Below the pieces are notes generated by a model that was not told the origin of the DNA, ran no database searches, and saw nothing but the letters and a program-made list of their open reading frames with translations. Positions 9,473 to 17,149 of a DNA stretch of 64,000 nucleotides are shown here, piece after piece. The position numbers and the translations under genes are program-made. This stretch comes from Glycomyces sp040645615. GTDB lineage: Bacteria; Actinomycetota; Actinomycetes; Mycobacteriales; Micromonosporaceae. How positions within the stretch are numbered: position 1 is the stretch's first letter; each line of letters starts with the position of its first letter. Location of the stretch: positions 67,737 through 131,736 of the forward strand of contig NZ_JBEYYO010000017.1 in assembly GCF_040645615.1 (NCBI RefSeq), written 5' to 3'.

Positions 9473-11601
9473 CCGCCATCGGCATCGACCTGGGCACCAC
9501 CAACTCGGTGGTGGCGCGGCGCGACCCCGCCCGCGGCGAGGTCAGAGTGGTGAAGGTCCACGGCCGGGCCGGGACGCCCTCGGTGGTGGGCCTGCGCCGC
9601 CGCGCCGGCTCCGAGGACGAGGTCCTCGTGGGCACCCCGGCGCTGAACTGGGCCAACCGCGACCCCGAGAACACGATCCAGTCCGTCAAGCGCCTCATGG
9701 GCCGCGACTTCGCCGAGGACGCGGTGGCCGAGGCCCTCGCCCGCCGCCCCTACAAGATCACCGCGGGCCCCGGCGACGACCCGCGCGCCCATGTCGTGAT
9801 GGGCGGACAGACCTATTCGCCGATCGACATCTCCACCAAGATCCTCGAACACCTGCGCACCGGGGCCCGCGACAAGCTGGGGGAGGAGATCACGCACGCG
9901 GTGATCACCGTCCCGGCCTACTTCCGCGAGGCCCAGCGGGCCGCGACCCGTCAAGCGGGCGCGGCCGCCGGGCTGGTCGTGAAGCGGATCATCGACGAGC
10001 CGACCGCCGCGGCGATCGCGTTCGGTCTCGAACAGCGCCAAGGCGACCGGCGGCGCGTCCTGGTCTACGACCTCGGCGGCGGCACGTTCGACATTTCGAT
10101 CCTCAACTCCGCGCAGGACGCCGAGGGCCGCAACTTCTTCCAGGTGCTCGACTTCGTGGGCGACAACTGGCTCGGCGGCGACGACTTCGACCTGCTCATC
10201 GTCGACCGGATCATCGACCACGTCAAGCGCGAGCACGACGTGGACCCCTCGACCGACACGAAGTTCCTGTTCCAGGCCAAGAAGGCCGCCGAGAACGCCA
10301 AACGCGAACTCACCGAGGCCGACAGCGCCGAGATCTTCATCGAGGCGGCCTTCAAGTTCGCCGGAGGCACCGGCGACGTGGACATGGTGCTGACCCGCGG
10401 CGAGTTCGACGCCCTGATCGGACCGAAGGTCGAGGCCACTTTGGACCTGGTGCGGTCGGCGCTCGAACGCCAGCACTTGAGTGCCGACGACATCTCCGAC
10501 GTGCTCCTGGTGGGCGGCTCGACCCTGGTCCCCAAGGTCGCCGAGTCCGTCTCGCGCCTGTTCGGCGCCGACAAGGTGCGCCGCCACATCGACCCGATGG
10601 AGTGCGTGGCGATCGGCGCGGGCGTCCTGGCGGCCACCCTCAACGGCATCGAATGCTCCAACGAGGACTGCAAGCACGTCAACGACGAGGCCGCCGAGTC
10701 CTGCACCGAATGCGGGCACAGCCTCGTCTCGGCCCGCCCGGTCGGCGACACCACCGTCTACGACGTGACCGGCATGGCCCTGGGCATCGCCGCCCTCGAA
10801 GGCTCCAACCCGGACGCGTTCGTGGAGGTCATCCCGCGCGGCACCCCGTACCCGATGAGCGAGCCGCTCCACCAGTCTTTCGAGGCCACCGACCCGCAGC
10901 GCATCAAGGTGCCCGTCTACGAAGGCGACTCCAAGGCCGCCAGCCAGAACCACGAGCAGGGTCTCGTCGAAGTCGAACTGCCCCAGGCGGTCGACCTCCA
11001 CACCCCGGTGGACGTGGGATTCCTGTTCGACCGAAACCGGGAGCTCCAGGTCACCGTCTCGGTGCCGAGCATCGCCTTCGAGAAGCACACGACCCTCAAG
11101 GTCGACCAGGCCCGCGCCACCACCGCGAAGACCGTCGAGGTCGACGAGGACGAGGGCGACGCGCACCGCGAGTACCTCATCGCGACCATCGACGGCACCA
11201 AGCGGTTCCTGGAGGTCTACGAGCAGTACCTGCACCCGGCGCAGGCGGTGAAGATCCGCGCCGACCTCGACCGCGCCCAAGAGGCCCTCATGTTCGACGA
11301 CAAGGACGAGTGCAAGCGCATGGTCGACGTGCTCAACCGCGACGTGTTCGGCTCCGGGCTGGCCACCCAGCTCTACCTCGCCGAACGCGCTGCGGCGCAG
11401 GCGAATACCGACGAGGCCCGCAGCATCAACGACTCGATCGCGCGCCTCCAGCAGGCGCACCTGAAGGGCAACGCCACCACCGTGCACGAGCAGTCGCGCG
11501 CGCTCAACGCGATGGTCAACAAGGTCCACCGCGAGAACGCCGCGGTCCAGCAGATCGAGGACGCCGACGACCTCGGCGGCATCCTCCGCAAACGCGACTA
11601 G
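9469..11601 (+). CDS. DnaK/Hsp70 chaperone with inserted zinc-ribbon-like element
   Basis: Hsp70 of 710 residues. The ATPase domain shows IGIDLGTTNSVVARRDP at the N terminus and VYDLGGGTFDISIL near residue 198, with the VLLVGGSTLVPKV helix near residue 345. Between ATPase and substrate-binding domains a cysteine motif C396-x4-C401-x10-C412-x2-C415 is inserted, which ordinary DnaK lacks and which looks like a zinc ribbon. The beta-type substrate domain follows (TVYDVTGMALGIAALEGSNP), with a helical lid at the end. A GrpE-like gene overlaps it upstream and a second Hsp70 gene begins 9 nt after its stop. It is probably a dedicated chaperone of the CHAT cassette, with the cysteines possibly contacting a partner. 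Confidence 0.9.
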   Translation: MTAIGIDLGTTNSVVARRDPARGEVRVVKVHGRAGTPSVVGLRRRAGSEDEVLVGTPALNWANRDPENTIQSVKRLMGRDFAEDAVAEALARRPYKITAGPGDDPRAHVVMGGQTYSPIDISTKILEHLRTGARDKLGEEITHAVITVPAYFREAQRAATRQAGAAAGLVVKRIIDEPTAAAIAFGLEQRQGDRRRVLVYDLGGGTFDISILNSAQDAEGRNFFQVLDFVGDNWLGGDDFDLLIVDRIIDHVKREHDVDPSTDTKFLFQAKKAAENAKRELTEADSAEIFIEAAFKFAGGTGDVDMVLTRGEFDALIGPKVEATLDLVRSALERQHLSADDISDVLLVGGSTLVPKVAESVSRLFGADKVRRHIDPMECVAIGAGVLAATLNGIECSNEDCKHVNDEAAESCTECGHSLVSARPVGDTTVYDVTGMALGIAALEGSNPDAFVEVIPRGTPYPMSEPLHQSFEATDPQRIKVPVYEGDSKAASQNHEQGLVEVELPQAVDLHTPVDVGFLFDRNRELQVTVSVPSIAFEKHTTLKVDQARATTAKTVEVDEDEGDAHREYLIATIDGTKRFLEVYEQYLHPAQAVKIRADLDRAQEALMFDDKDECKRMVDVLNRDVFGSGLATQLYLAERAAAQANTDEARSINDSIARLQQAHLKGNATTVHEQSRALNAMVNKVHRENAAVQQIEDADDLGGILRKRD

Positions 11602-11610
11602 GGAGCGTCA

Positions 11611-13284
11611 GTGGCGACAGTCGACCTCGGCGTCGACCTCGGCGGGACCGCCGTCCGGGCCGCGTACGGCCCGGACGGCGAGGCCGCGGGATTCATCGAG
11701 CTCAAAGGCCCGCAATGGCCCTGGCTGCTGTGCCGCACCCCCGCGCGCCCCGGCGCGCGGGCCGCGTTCCCCAGCCTCAAGAGCCGCCTCGGACTGGCCC
11801 CCGAGCCCGGGCCCAACGGCCGCCCCGTCGACCCCGCCGCCGTGTTCACCCGCGCGCTCGCCGAACTGCGCGACCGCGTCACCGCCGCCGCCTCGGCCGA
11901 CCTGGGCCACACCGTGATCGCGGTGCCAGTGGGGTTCTCCACCAGGCAGCGCACCGCGCTCCTTGTCGCCGCGCGCGAAGCCGGACTCGGCGAGGCGCTG
12001 CTGCTGAGCGACTCGCTCGCGGCCGTCATCGGCCACCGCGAGCGCCCCTCGGGGACCTACCTGGTGCTCGACATGGGTTATTCGCGCGCCGAACTCGGCC
12101 TCATCCGCGCTTCCCGCTCGGGCCACCGCGCGCTCGGCTACGAGATCGGCGAGGACGGCGGCGGGGCCGCGCTCGACGACCGCGTCCTCGAATCGCTCCT
12201 CGACGACCCCGGCGGCGGCCCGCCCCCCGCCGACCAGGCCTCCTGGCTGCGCCTGCGCCAGGCCGCCGAAGACGTCAAAGAGGGCCTCACCCAAGGCAAC
12301 CTGCGCCTGACCCTCCCCGAGATCGGCCGCCGACTCCACGCCGACGGCTTCGCCGCCGACGTGTTCGCCCAGCTCGTGCGCGAACTCGCCGCCGCCTCCC
12401 TCGACCTGGCCGAATTCGTGCTCGACCAATCGGGGACCGACTGGAACGGCGTCACCCGCGTCCTCCTCGCCGGAGGAACCGCCGCGATCCCGGCCGTCGC
12501 CGCCCTCGTGGCCGACCGAGGGCTCCCGTACACGGTGCTCCCGCCGCGTGCCCTAGCCGTGGGCGCGCTGCGACACGCCAGAAGTCAATCCACTGAGGAC
12601 GCACCGGTCGCCGACCGCCCGCTCCTCGCCGAAGAGGGCACCGCCGCCCCCGCGCCTCCGCGCCTGAAGATGCCGCTCACCACCCTCCCCGAACCCGTCC
12701 CCGGCGACCTCGCCGAAGCCCACCGCCTCCTCGCCCAAGGCCGCCTCGACGAGGCGGCCGACGCCGCCCGCAAGACCCTCGACGCCGCCCGAGACCTCCT
12801 GCGCGACATCGAGACCCGCAGGCCCCGTGCCACCGCCGACACCCAGCCGCTCGCACAGGACCGGCGCACCGTCCGCACCCCCGCCGACGACGCCCGCCGC
12901 CTGAGCGACCGCGCCCGCCGCCGCGCCGCCGAGCACCGCTACGACCAGGCCGTCGACCTCTTCCACAAGGCCTGGCGGCGCGACCCCGACGACCAGGACC
13001 TGTTCGACGAGATGATCCGCGCCCACTGCGACGCGGCCATGCACGAACCCGACCACGCCAAGTACGAGGTCCAGATCGGCTGGCTCAAATGCGCCTACCG
13101 CCACGACACCGGCAACCCGCGCGTCCTCGACCTCCTCGCCGAACGCACCTTCCTGCACTCCAAGGAGCTCAACCGCCTCGGCCGCCGCGGCGAGGCCGTG
13201 ACGCTCCTCGACGACGCCCTGCGGTACAACCCCGACCACCGCGGGGCCGCCGAACTGCTCCGACTCCTCAGGGGCGGGCGCTGA
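11611..13284 (+). CDS. Hsp70-type ATPase domain fused to TPR-like helices
   Basis: Protein of 557 residues starting at a GTG. Residues 1-330 look like a divergent Hsp70/actin-fold ATPase: VDLGVDLGGTAVRAAYG for phosphate 1, YLVLDMGYSRAELGLI for phosphate 2, and RVLLAGGTAAIPAVAALV for the adenosine motif. There is no substrate-binding domain. Instead the C-terminal 200 residues are helical and TPR-like, with HRLLAQGRLDEAADAARKTL and RYDQAVDLFHKAWRRDPDDQ. It follows the DnaK gene by 9 nt and ends the cassette. It may act as a regulatory or adaptor Hsp70 that links ATP state to TPR contacts with the CHAT and TPR proteins. The phosphate-2 motif is degenerate (DMGYSRAEL), so ATP hydrolysis is uncertain. 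Confidence 0.8.
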   Translation: MATVDLGVDLGGTAVRAAYGPDGEAAGFIELKGPQWPWLLCRTPARPGARAAFPSLKSRLGLAPEPGPNGRPVDPAAVFTRALAELRDRVTAAASADLGHTVIAVPVGFSTRQRTALLVAAREAGLGEALLLSDSLAAVIGHRERPSGTYLVLDMGYSRAELGLIRASRSGHRALGYEIGEDGGGAALDDRVLESLLDDPGGGPPPADQASWLRLRQAAEDVKEGLTQGNLRLTLPEIGRRLHADGFAADVFAQLVRELAAASLDLAEFVLDQSGTDWNGVTRVLLAGGTAAIPAVAALVADRGLPYTVLPPRALAVGALRHARSQSTEDAPVADRPLLAEEGTAAPAPPRLKMPLTTLPEPVPGDLAEAHRLLAQGRLDEAADAARKTLDAARDLLRDIETRRPRATADTQPLAQDRRTVRTPADDARRLSDRARRRAAEHRYDQAVDLFHKAWRRDPDDQDLFDEMIRAHCDAAMHEPDHAKYEVQIGWLKCAYRHDTGNPRVLDLLAERTFLHSKELNRLGRRGEAVTLLDDALRYNPDHRGAAELLRLLRGGR

Positions 13285-13397
13285 AGCGCCGAAACCCTTG
13301 GCGCGGAGACGATCACGGAGTGAGACGAGGTGCCCGATCCTGGCGCATTTCCGCTAACATGAGCCGCGATCGCCCCTCGACACCCCTGGAGTGCCGC

Positions 13398-13943
13398 ATG
13401 ACCGCATTTCCCCCTGACGTTCCGCCGTCCTTCCACCACACCGCGCCACCGCCGGGCCCCCGCAAACCCGGCGCGGTCCTCACGGCGCAGATCATGCTCT
13501 GGATCCAGTTCGGAGCCATCGTCGTCTTCCTCGTGCTGAGCTGCTCGTTCGTGGCCGTGCTGCCCTCCGAGGCATCCGACTTCCTCGCCTCCGGACCGAG
13601 CGCGTCCAATGAAAGCTTCTACGTCGCCCTCGCACTACTCGGCGTGTTCCTCCTCATGGCCGTGCTCTTCGCCGTCATCGCCGCCAAGATCGGCTCCCGC
13701 CGCCGCTGGGCCCGCGTCTTCGCCCTCGTGCTCCTGCCGATCTTCGCGGCCGTCCACTTGCTGTTCTCGCTCCTCGTGGCGGGCTCCCAGCCGCCGGGCG
13801 CCGCGTTCGGACTCCTGACCCTGTTCGCCTTCGCGCTCGCACCCGTCGTGGTGGCCTTCATCTGCCTGCTCACCGCCGCGGCGAAGCAGTGGTGCACCCC
13901 GAGCGCCGACCCCGACACGGCTGCGCTCGTCCCGCAGTACTGA
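13398..13943 (+). CDS. Four-helix membrane protein of unknown function
   Basis: Hypothetical protein of 181 residues. A proline-rich cytoplasmic head (about residues 1-30) is followed by four predicted transmembrane helices, at about 33-55, 75-95, 105-128 and 138-160. The start ATG at 13398 was chosen because GGAG lies 6 nt upstream; an in-frame ATG at 13359 is possible but lacks a ribosome site. The gene stands 113 bp after the CHAT-chaperone cassette and a LysE-type gene follows 88 bp later. No family is recognised. Proline-rich head plus four helices is common among actinobacterial membrane proteins of unknown role. Confidence 0.7.
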   Translation: MTAFPPDVPPSFHHTAPPPGPRKPGAVLTAQIMLWIQFGAIVVFLVLSCSFVAVLPSEASDFLASGPSASNESFYVALALLGVFLLMAVLFAVIAAKIGSRRRWARVFALVLLPIFAAVHLLFSLLVAGSQPPGAAFGLLTLFAFALAPVVVAFICLLTAAAKQWCTPSADPDTAALVPQY

Positions 13944-14031
13944 CGTTTGCGGCTCGGGGCCCGGCGGACATAGGCTGGTCCGGTTTGGCCGCCCCTCGCG
14001 CGGCCCACCCCCGCCTTGAGAGGAACCGCCC

Positions 14032-14682
14032 GTGTTCGGCACCGTCGACCTGTGGACCTTCGTGGTGGCCACCGTGCTCATCATCCTGCTGCCGGGCCCC
14101 AACTCGCTGTACGTGCTCTCGGTCGCCTCCCGCCGCGGCAAACGCGACGGGTTCAAGGCCGCCGCGGGCGTGTTCTGCGGCGACTCGGTGCTCATGGTCG
14201 CCTCGGCCGCCGGGCTCGCCTCGATGTTCGCCGCATCGCCGCTGCTGTACGGCATCATCCGCTGGATCGGCGTGGTCTACCTCGCCTACCTCGCGTTCGG
14301 GCTTCTGCGCGGTGGTTTCAAGACCTGGCGGTCGGCCCGCCGAGGCGACCCGCTCCCCGAGTCGGCCGTCGCCGCCGCAGTCTCGAACGAGCGGCCCTTC
14401 ACTCGGGCCCTCATCGCGAGCCTGCTCAACCCGAAGGCCATCCTGTTCTTCGTGGCGTTCTTCGTCCAGTTCGTCGACCCCGCGTACGCGTGGCCGGTGC
14501 TCAGCTACGGCGTGCTCTTCGTGATCCTCCAGACGATGTCCATGCTCTACCTGAGCACGCTCATCTTCGCCGGGAACGGCCTCGCCAGAACCTTCCGCCA
14601 GCGCCGCCGCCTCGCCGCCGCGGGCAACGGACTCGTCGGCGCGGTCATGATCGGCTTCGCCGCCAAGCTCGCCACCGGCTGA
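14032..14682 (+). CDS. LysE/RhtB-family amino-acid exporter
   Basis: Membrane protein of 216 residues. The N-terminal ILLPGPNSLYVLSVASRRGK is the diagnostic LysE/RhtB signature after the first helix, and GFKAAAGVFCGD continues it. About six membrane helices are visible, with a basic central loop and the SLLNPKAILFFVAFFVQF segment typical of the family. Members export leucine, homoserine lactone, lysine or related amino acids through the inner membrane using the proton gradient; the LeuE-like branch fits best. The GTG start has GAGAGGAA 6 nt upstream. It converges on the TetR gene, whose stop codon is only 3 nt away. Confidence 0.85.
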   Translation: MFGTVDLWTFVVATVLIILLPGPNSLYVLSVASRRGKRDGFKAAAGVFCGDSVLMVASAAGLASMFAASPLLYGIIRWIGVVYLAYLAFGLLRGGFKTWRSARRGDPLPESAVAAAVSNERPFTRALIASLLNPKAILFFVAFFVQFVDPAYAWPVLSYGVLFVILQTMSMLYLSTLIFAGNGLARTFRQRRRLAAAGNGLVGAVMIGFAAKLATG

Positions 14683-14685
14683 GCC

Positions 14686-15354
14686 TCACGCGCCGGTGCG
14701 CCTCTGGCGGATCATGCCGCGCAGCAGTCGCCGCGAGGGCGGAGCCGGCTCCAACTCCTCGGCCGAGTCGACCGCGTACGCCCGGAGCATCTGGCCCACG
14801 AACCGGCGGGAGGACTCCGGGCCCGCCTCGCCCGCGGCGGTGAGGACCCCGGCGTTGGCCATGAGCAGGATCGGCAGGTCCTCAGGGGAGAAGTCCTTCC
14901 GAAGCCGCCCTTCGTCCTTCGCGCGCTCGATGAGGACCCCGAACGCGTCCACCGCCTCCTGGCGGTGGCGCTCCAGCTCCTTGGCCGAACCGAACGAGGT
15001 CATCGTCAGCACTTCGGCGAACCCGCGGTTCTCGGCTTGGAGGCCGCACACCGCGATGACGTAGCCGCGGAACCCGTCCCAGGCCGAAGGCGCTTCGAGA
15101 GCGGCGGCGGCGGCGTCCCGGTTGGCCTCCATCGCGTCGGCGAACACCGCCGCGACGAGGTCCGAGCGGACCGGGAACCTGCGGAACAGCGTCGCGATCC
15201 CCACCCCGGCGGCGCGGGCGATCGCGGCCATCGACGCGCTCAGGCCCTCGCTCCCGTAGAGCCGCCGGGCCGCCTCGATGATCCGGTCGCGGTTGGCCTC
15301 GGCGTCGCAGCGCAGCCGCCTGCCCTTGCCCCGCCCTTCCGGCTTCGCATCCAT
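14686..15354 (-). CDS. TetR-family transcriptional regulator
   Basis: Regulator of 222 residues. The N-terminal helix-turn-helix is clear: RIIEAARRLYGSEGLSASM and then IARAAGVGIATLFRRFPVRS (about residues 22-68). The C-terminal domain is the helical ligand-binding and dimer region. It is divergent from a DoxX gene 116 bp away and convergent with the LysE-type exporter, so either may be its target. A TAGGAT box sits 6 nt before the ATG, suggesting a leaderless transcript. Three CCTATCC or GGATAGG motifs in the divergent region (15363-15425) are candidate binding sites. The ligand cannot be guessed. Confidence 0.85.
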   Translation of the reverse strand: MDAKPEGRGKGRRLRCDAEANRDRIIEAARRLYGSEGLSASMAAIARAAGVGIATLFRRFPVRSDLVAAVFADAMEANRDAAAAALEAPSAWDGFRGYVIAVCGLQAENRGFAEVLTMTSFGSAKELERHRQEAVDAFGVLIERAKDEGRLRKDFSPEDLPILLMANAGVLTAAGEAGPESSRRFVGQMLRAYAVDSAEELEPAPPSRRLLRGMIRQRRTGA

Positions 15355-15362
15355 CCGCCCAT

Positions 15363-15425
15363 CCTATCCAAGCGGAGAGCCCTATCCGGTTCTGATGCTA
15401 AGCTCGACCCAATGAAACGGATAGG
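15363..15425. promoter_or_regulatory. Inverted repeat in TetR/DoxX divergent region
   Basis: CCTATCC occurs at 15363 and again at 15381. The second copy is the left arm of an inverted repeat, CCTATCCGGTTC (15381-15392) against GAAACGGATAGG (15414-15425), with 11 of 12 positions pairing across 21 bp. The first copy overlaps the TAGGAT box of the TetR gene on the minus strand. This arrangement would let a TetR dimer block its own promoter and affect the DoxX gene. Confidence 0.4.
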
Positions 15426-15469
15426 CCGCTCCATTTCCGGGCGGCACCTCGGATAAGGAGTCCACCCTC

Positions 15470-15841
15470 GTGAACGTGTTCCTCTGGATCCTCCAGATCT
15501 TCCTGGCCGCCGCCTTCCTCATGGCCGGCACCTTGAAGGCCACCCAGCCCAAGGAGAAGCTCGCCCCGAAGATGCCATGGGTCAACGACTTCCCGGCCGG
15601 GGTCGTCAAGCTCGTCGGCGTCTCGCAGCTGGCCGCCGCCTTCGGCCTCATCCTGCCCGCCCTCACCGGCATCGCGGTGATCCTCACGCCGCTGGCCGCC
15701 GCGGGACTGGCGCTCATCATGCTGCTCGCCGCGATCTACCACGCGCGCAAGGGCGAATACTCCTCGATCGGGATCAACGCGCTGCTGTTCGTCCTGGCCG
15801 CGCTCGTGGCCTGGGGCCGCTTCGGCCCGTACGCGTTCTAA
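15470..15841 (+). CDS. DoxX-family membrane protein
   Basis: Membrane protein of 123 residues with four hydrophobic helices. The start VFLWILQIFLAAAFLMAGTL and the following PKMPWVNDFPAGVVKLVGVS fit the short DoxX-like family. Members are small inner-membrane proteins, some implicated in quinone-linked redox or oxidative-stress complexes; the exact function is not known. A GTG start is preceded by AAGGAG. It is divergent from a TetR gene that may regulate it. Helices lie at about residues 3-23, 45-65, 70-90 and 98-118. Confidence 0.8.
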   Translation: MNVFLWILQIFLAAAFLMAGTLKATQPKEKLAPKMPWVNDFPAGVVKLVGVSQLAAAFGLILPALTGIAVILTPLAAAGLALIMLLAAIYHARKGEYSSIGINALLFVLAALVAWGRFGPYAF

Positions 15842-15949
15842 CGCAAGTGGCGACCGGCCGTCCGGTTCGCGCTGTCTTGACCCCAGTGCGTTCCGGACGG
15901 CGCGGCCGCCGGGCGTGCGAACGTCAGGCGTTCGCACGCGTGTGTGCCC

Positions 15950-17077
15950 TTACAGAGTGCCCAACGTCCGCAACCCTGGCAAGGCCTTGCCGTCGAAATC
16001 GAACAGCGCCTGGTTCTCCCACGCGTTCCCGCTCGACGGGTCGGCCGGGTCCCAGCCCGCGCCCTCGACGCCCGTCCAGGTGGCCTCCCACCAGTACACG
16101 CCCCGGCCCAGGCCGTTCGGCACGGCCCTCACGACCCGCGCGATCTCGTTGAGCCAGAACGACTGCGCCTCTGGACTCGAAGGCGACCCGGCCACCGGCT
16201 CGGCCTCCGAGACGATGTTGGGGAACCCGTCGGCGTCCCCGGTCGTGAACGGATACGCCGTCTCCACCACGTAGACCGGCTTCCCGTAGCGGGCCGCCAT
16301 GTCGTTCAGGTTCGCGGCCAGCCCTGAGAGCTCGCCGTGCCAGTACGGGTAGTACGAGGCCCCGACCGCGTCGAACGCGACCCCGTGCGCCACCGCGTTG
16401 TCGAAGAACCACCGGAACGCGCCGTTGTCCCCGCCCTCGGCCAGGTGCAGCATCGCCGCAGCTCCCGGAGCGGTGTCGTGGACGGCGTCGCAGCCGGCCG
16501 CGAGCAGCCCGGCCATCTGCTCCAGCTGGTCCCACCGGCCCTCGGGCCACAGCAGGCCGCCGTTGGTCTCGTTGCCCACCTGCACGAGCGAGGGCCGGAC
16601 CCCGGCCTGCGCCAACGCCCCGAGCACGTCCGCGGTGTGGTCGTAGACCGCGGCCTTGAGGTCCTCGTATCCGAGGGACGCCCACGCGGCGGGCTTGATC
16701 TGCTTGCCCGGGTCGGCCCACGAGTCGGAGTAGTGGAAGTCCACCAGGAGGTCCATCCCGGCGGCCTTCGCCCTCTGGCCGAGCTCGACGACCTGGGTCT
16801 TGGTGTTGTAGCCGTCGGCGGGGTCGACCCAGACCTTGACGCGGACGCTGTCGACGCCGTTCTCGGCCAGGATCGCCACGGCGTCGGCCCGCGAGCCGTC
16901 GGCGCGGCGGTAGACCGCGCCGTAGTCCTCGTTCTTGATCAGTCCTGAGATGTCGGCGCCGCGGGTGAGCGCGCCTTGGCGCTGCTCGCGGCATCGGCCC
17001 GCGGCGTGCGCCGGGGCTGCGGTCGCGACGACGACGCCGAAGGCGCCCGCCGCGGTGAGTGCGGTTCTGCGCTTCAT
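15950..17077 (-). CDS. ganB: Secreted arabinogalactan endo-beta-1,4-galactanase (GH53)
   Basis: Glycoside hydrolase family 53 enzyme of 375 residues that cuts beta-1,4-galactan, the pectin side chain, outside the cell. The N terminus MKRRTALTAAGAFGVVVATA ends in an AHA cleavage site and carries twin arginines, so it is a secretion signal, possibly Tat. The acid/base glutamate is in QVGNETNGGLLWPEG (Glu170) and the nucleophile in VYVVETAYP (Glu272). Upstream in-frame starts were rejected because AAGGAG sits just before this ATG (17082-17087). It lies downstream of the GH42 gene on the same strand, separated by a hairpin (17109-17134). Products are galacto-oligosaccharides for the ABC transporter encoded divergently. 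Confidence 0.92.
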   Translation of the reverse strand: MKRRTALTAAGAFGVVVATAAPAHAAGRCREQRQGALTRGADISGLIKNEDYGAVYRRADGSRADAVAILAENGVDSVRVKVWVDPADGYNTKTQVVELGQRAKAAGMDLLVDFHYSDSWADPGKQIKPAAWASLGYEDLKAAVYDHTADVLGALAQAGVRPSLVQVGNETNGGLLWPEGRWDQLEQMAGLLAAGCDAVHDTAPGAAAMLHLAEGGDNGAFRWFFDNAVAHGVAFDAVGASYYPYWHGELSGLAANLNDMAARYGKPVYVVETAYPFTTGDADGFPNIVSEAEPVAGSPSSPEAQSFWLNEIARVVRAVPNGLGRGVYWWEATWTGVEGAGWDPADPSSGNAWENQALFDFDGKALPGLRTLGTL

Positions 17078-17108
17078 TGCGCTCCTTGCGGTTCGGAGGG
17101 ATGGTTCC

Positions 17109-17134
17109 GGCGGTCCCGCCGAAGCGGGACCGCC
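17109..17134 (-). terminator. Hairpin with TTCG tetraloop between GH42 and GH53 genes
   Basis: An 11-bp perfect stem, GGCGGTCCCGC paired with GCGGGACCGCC, closes a TTCG loop when read on the minus strand. The C(UUCG)G tetraloop is exceptionally stable. There is no T tract, so it may be a partial terminator or an RNA-stability element that sets the GH53 level below or apart from the GH42 level. Confidence 0.6.
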
Positions 17135-17149
17135 CACCAGGGGGAGCTT

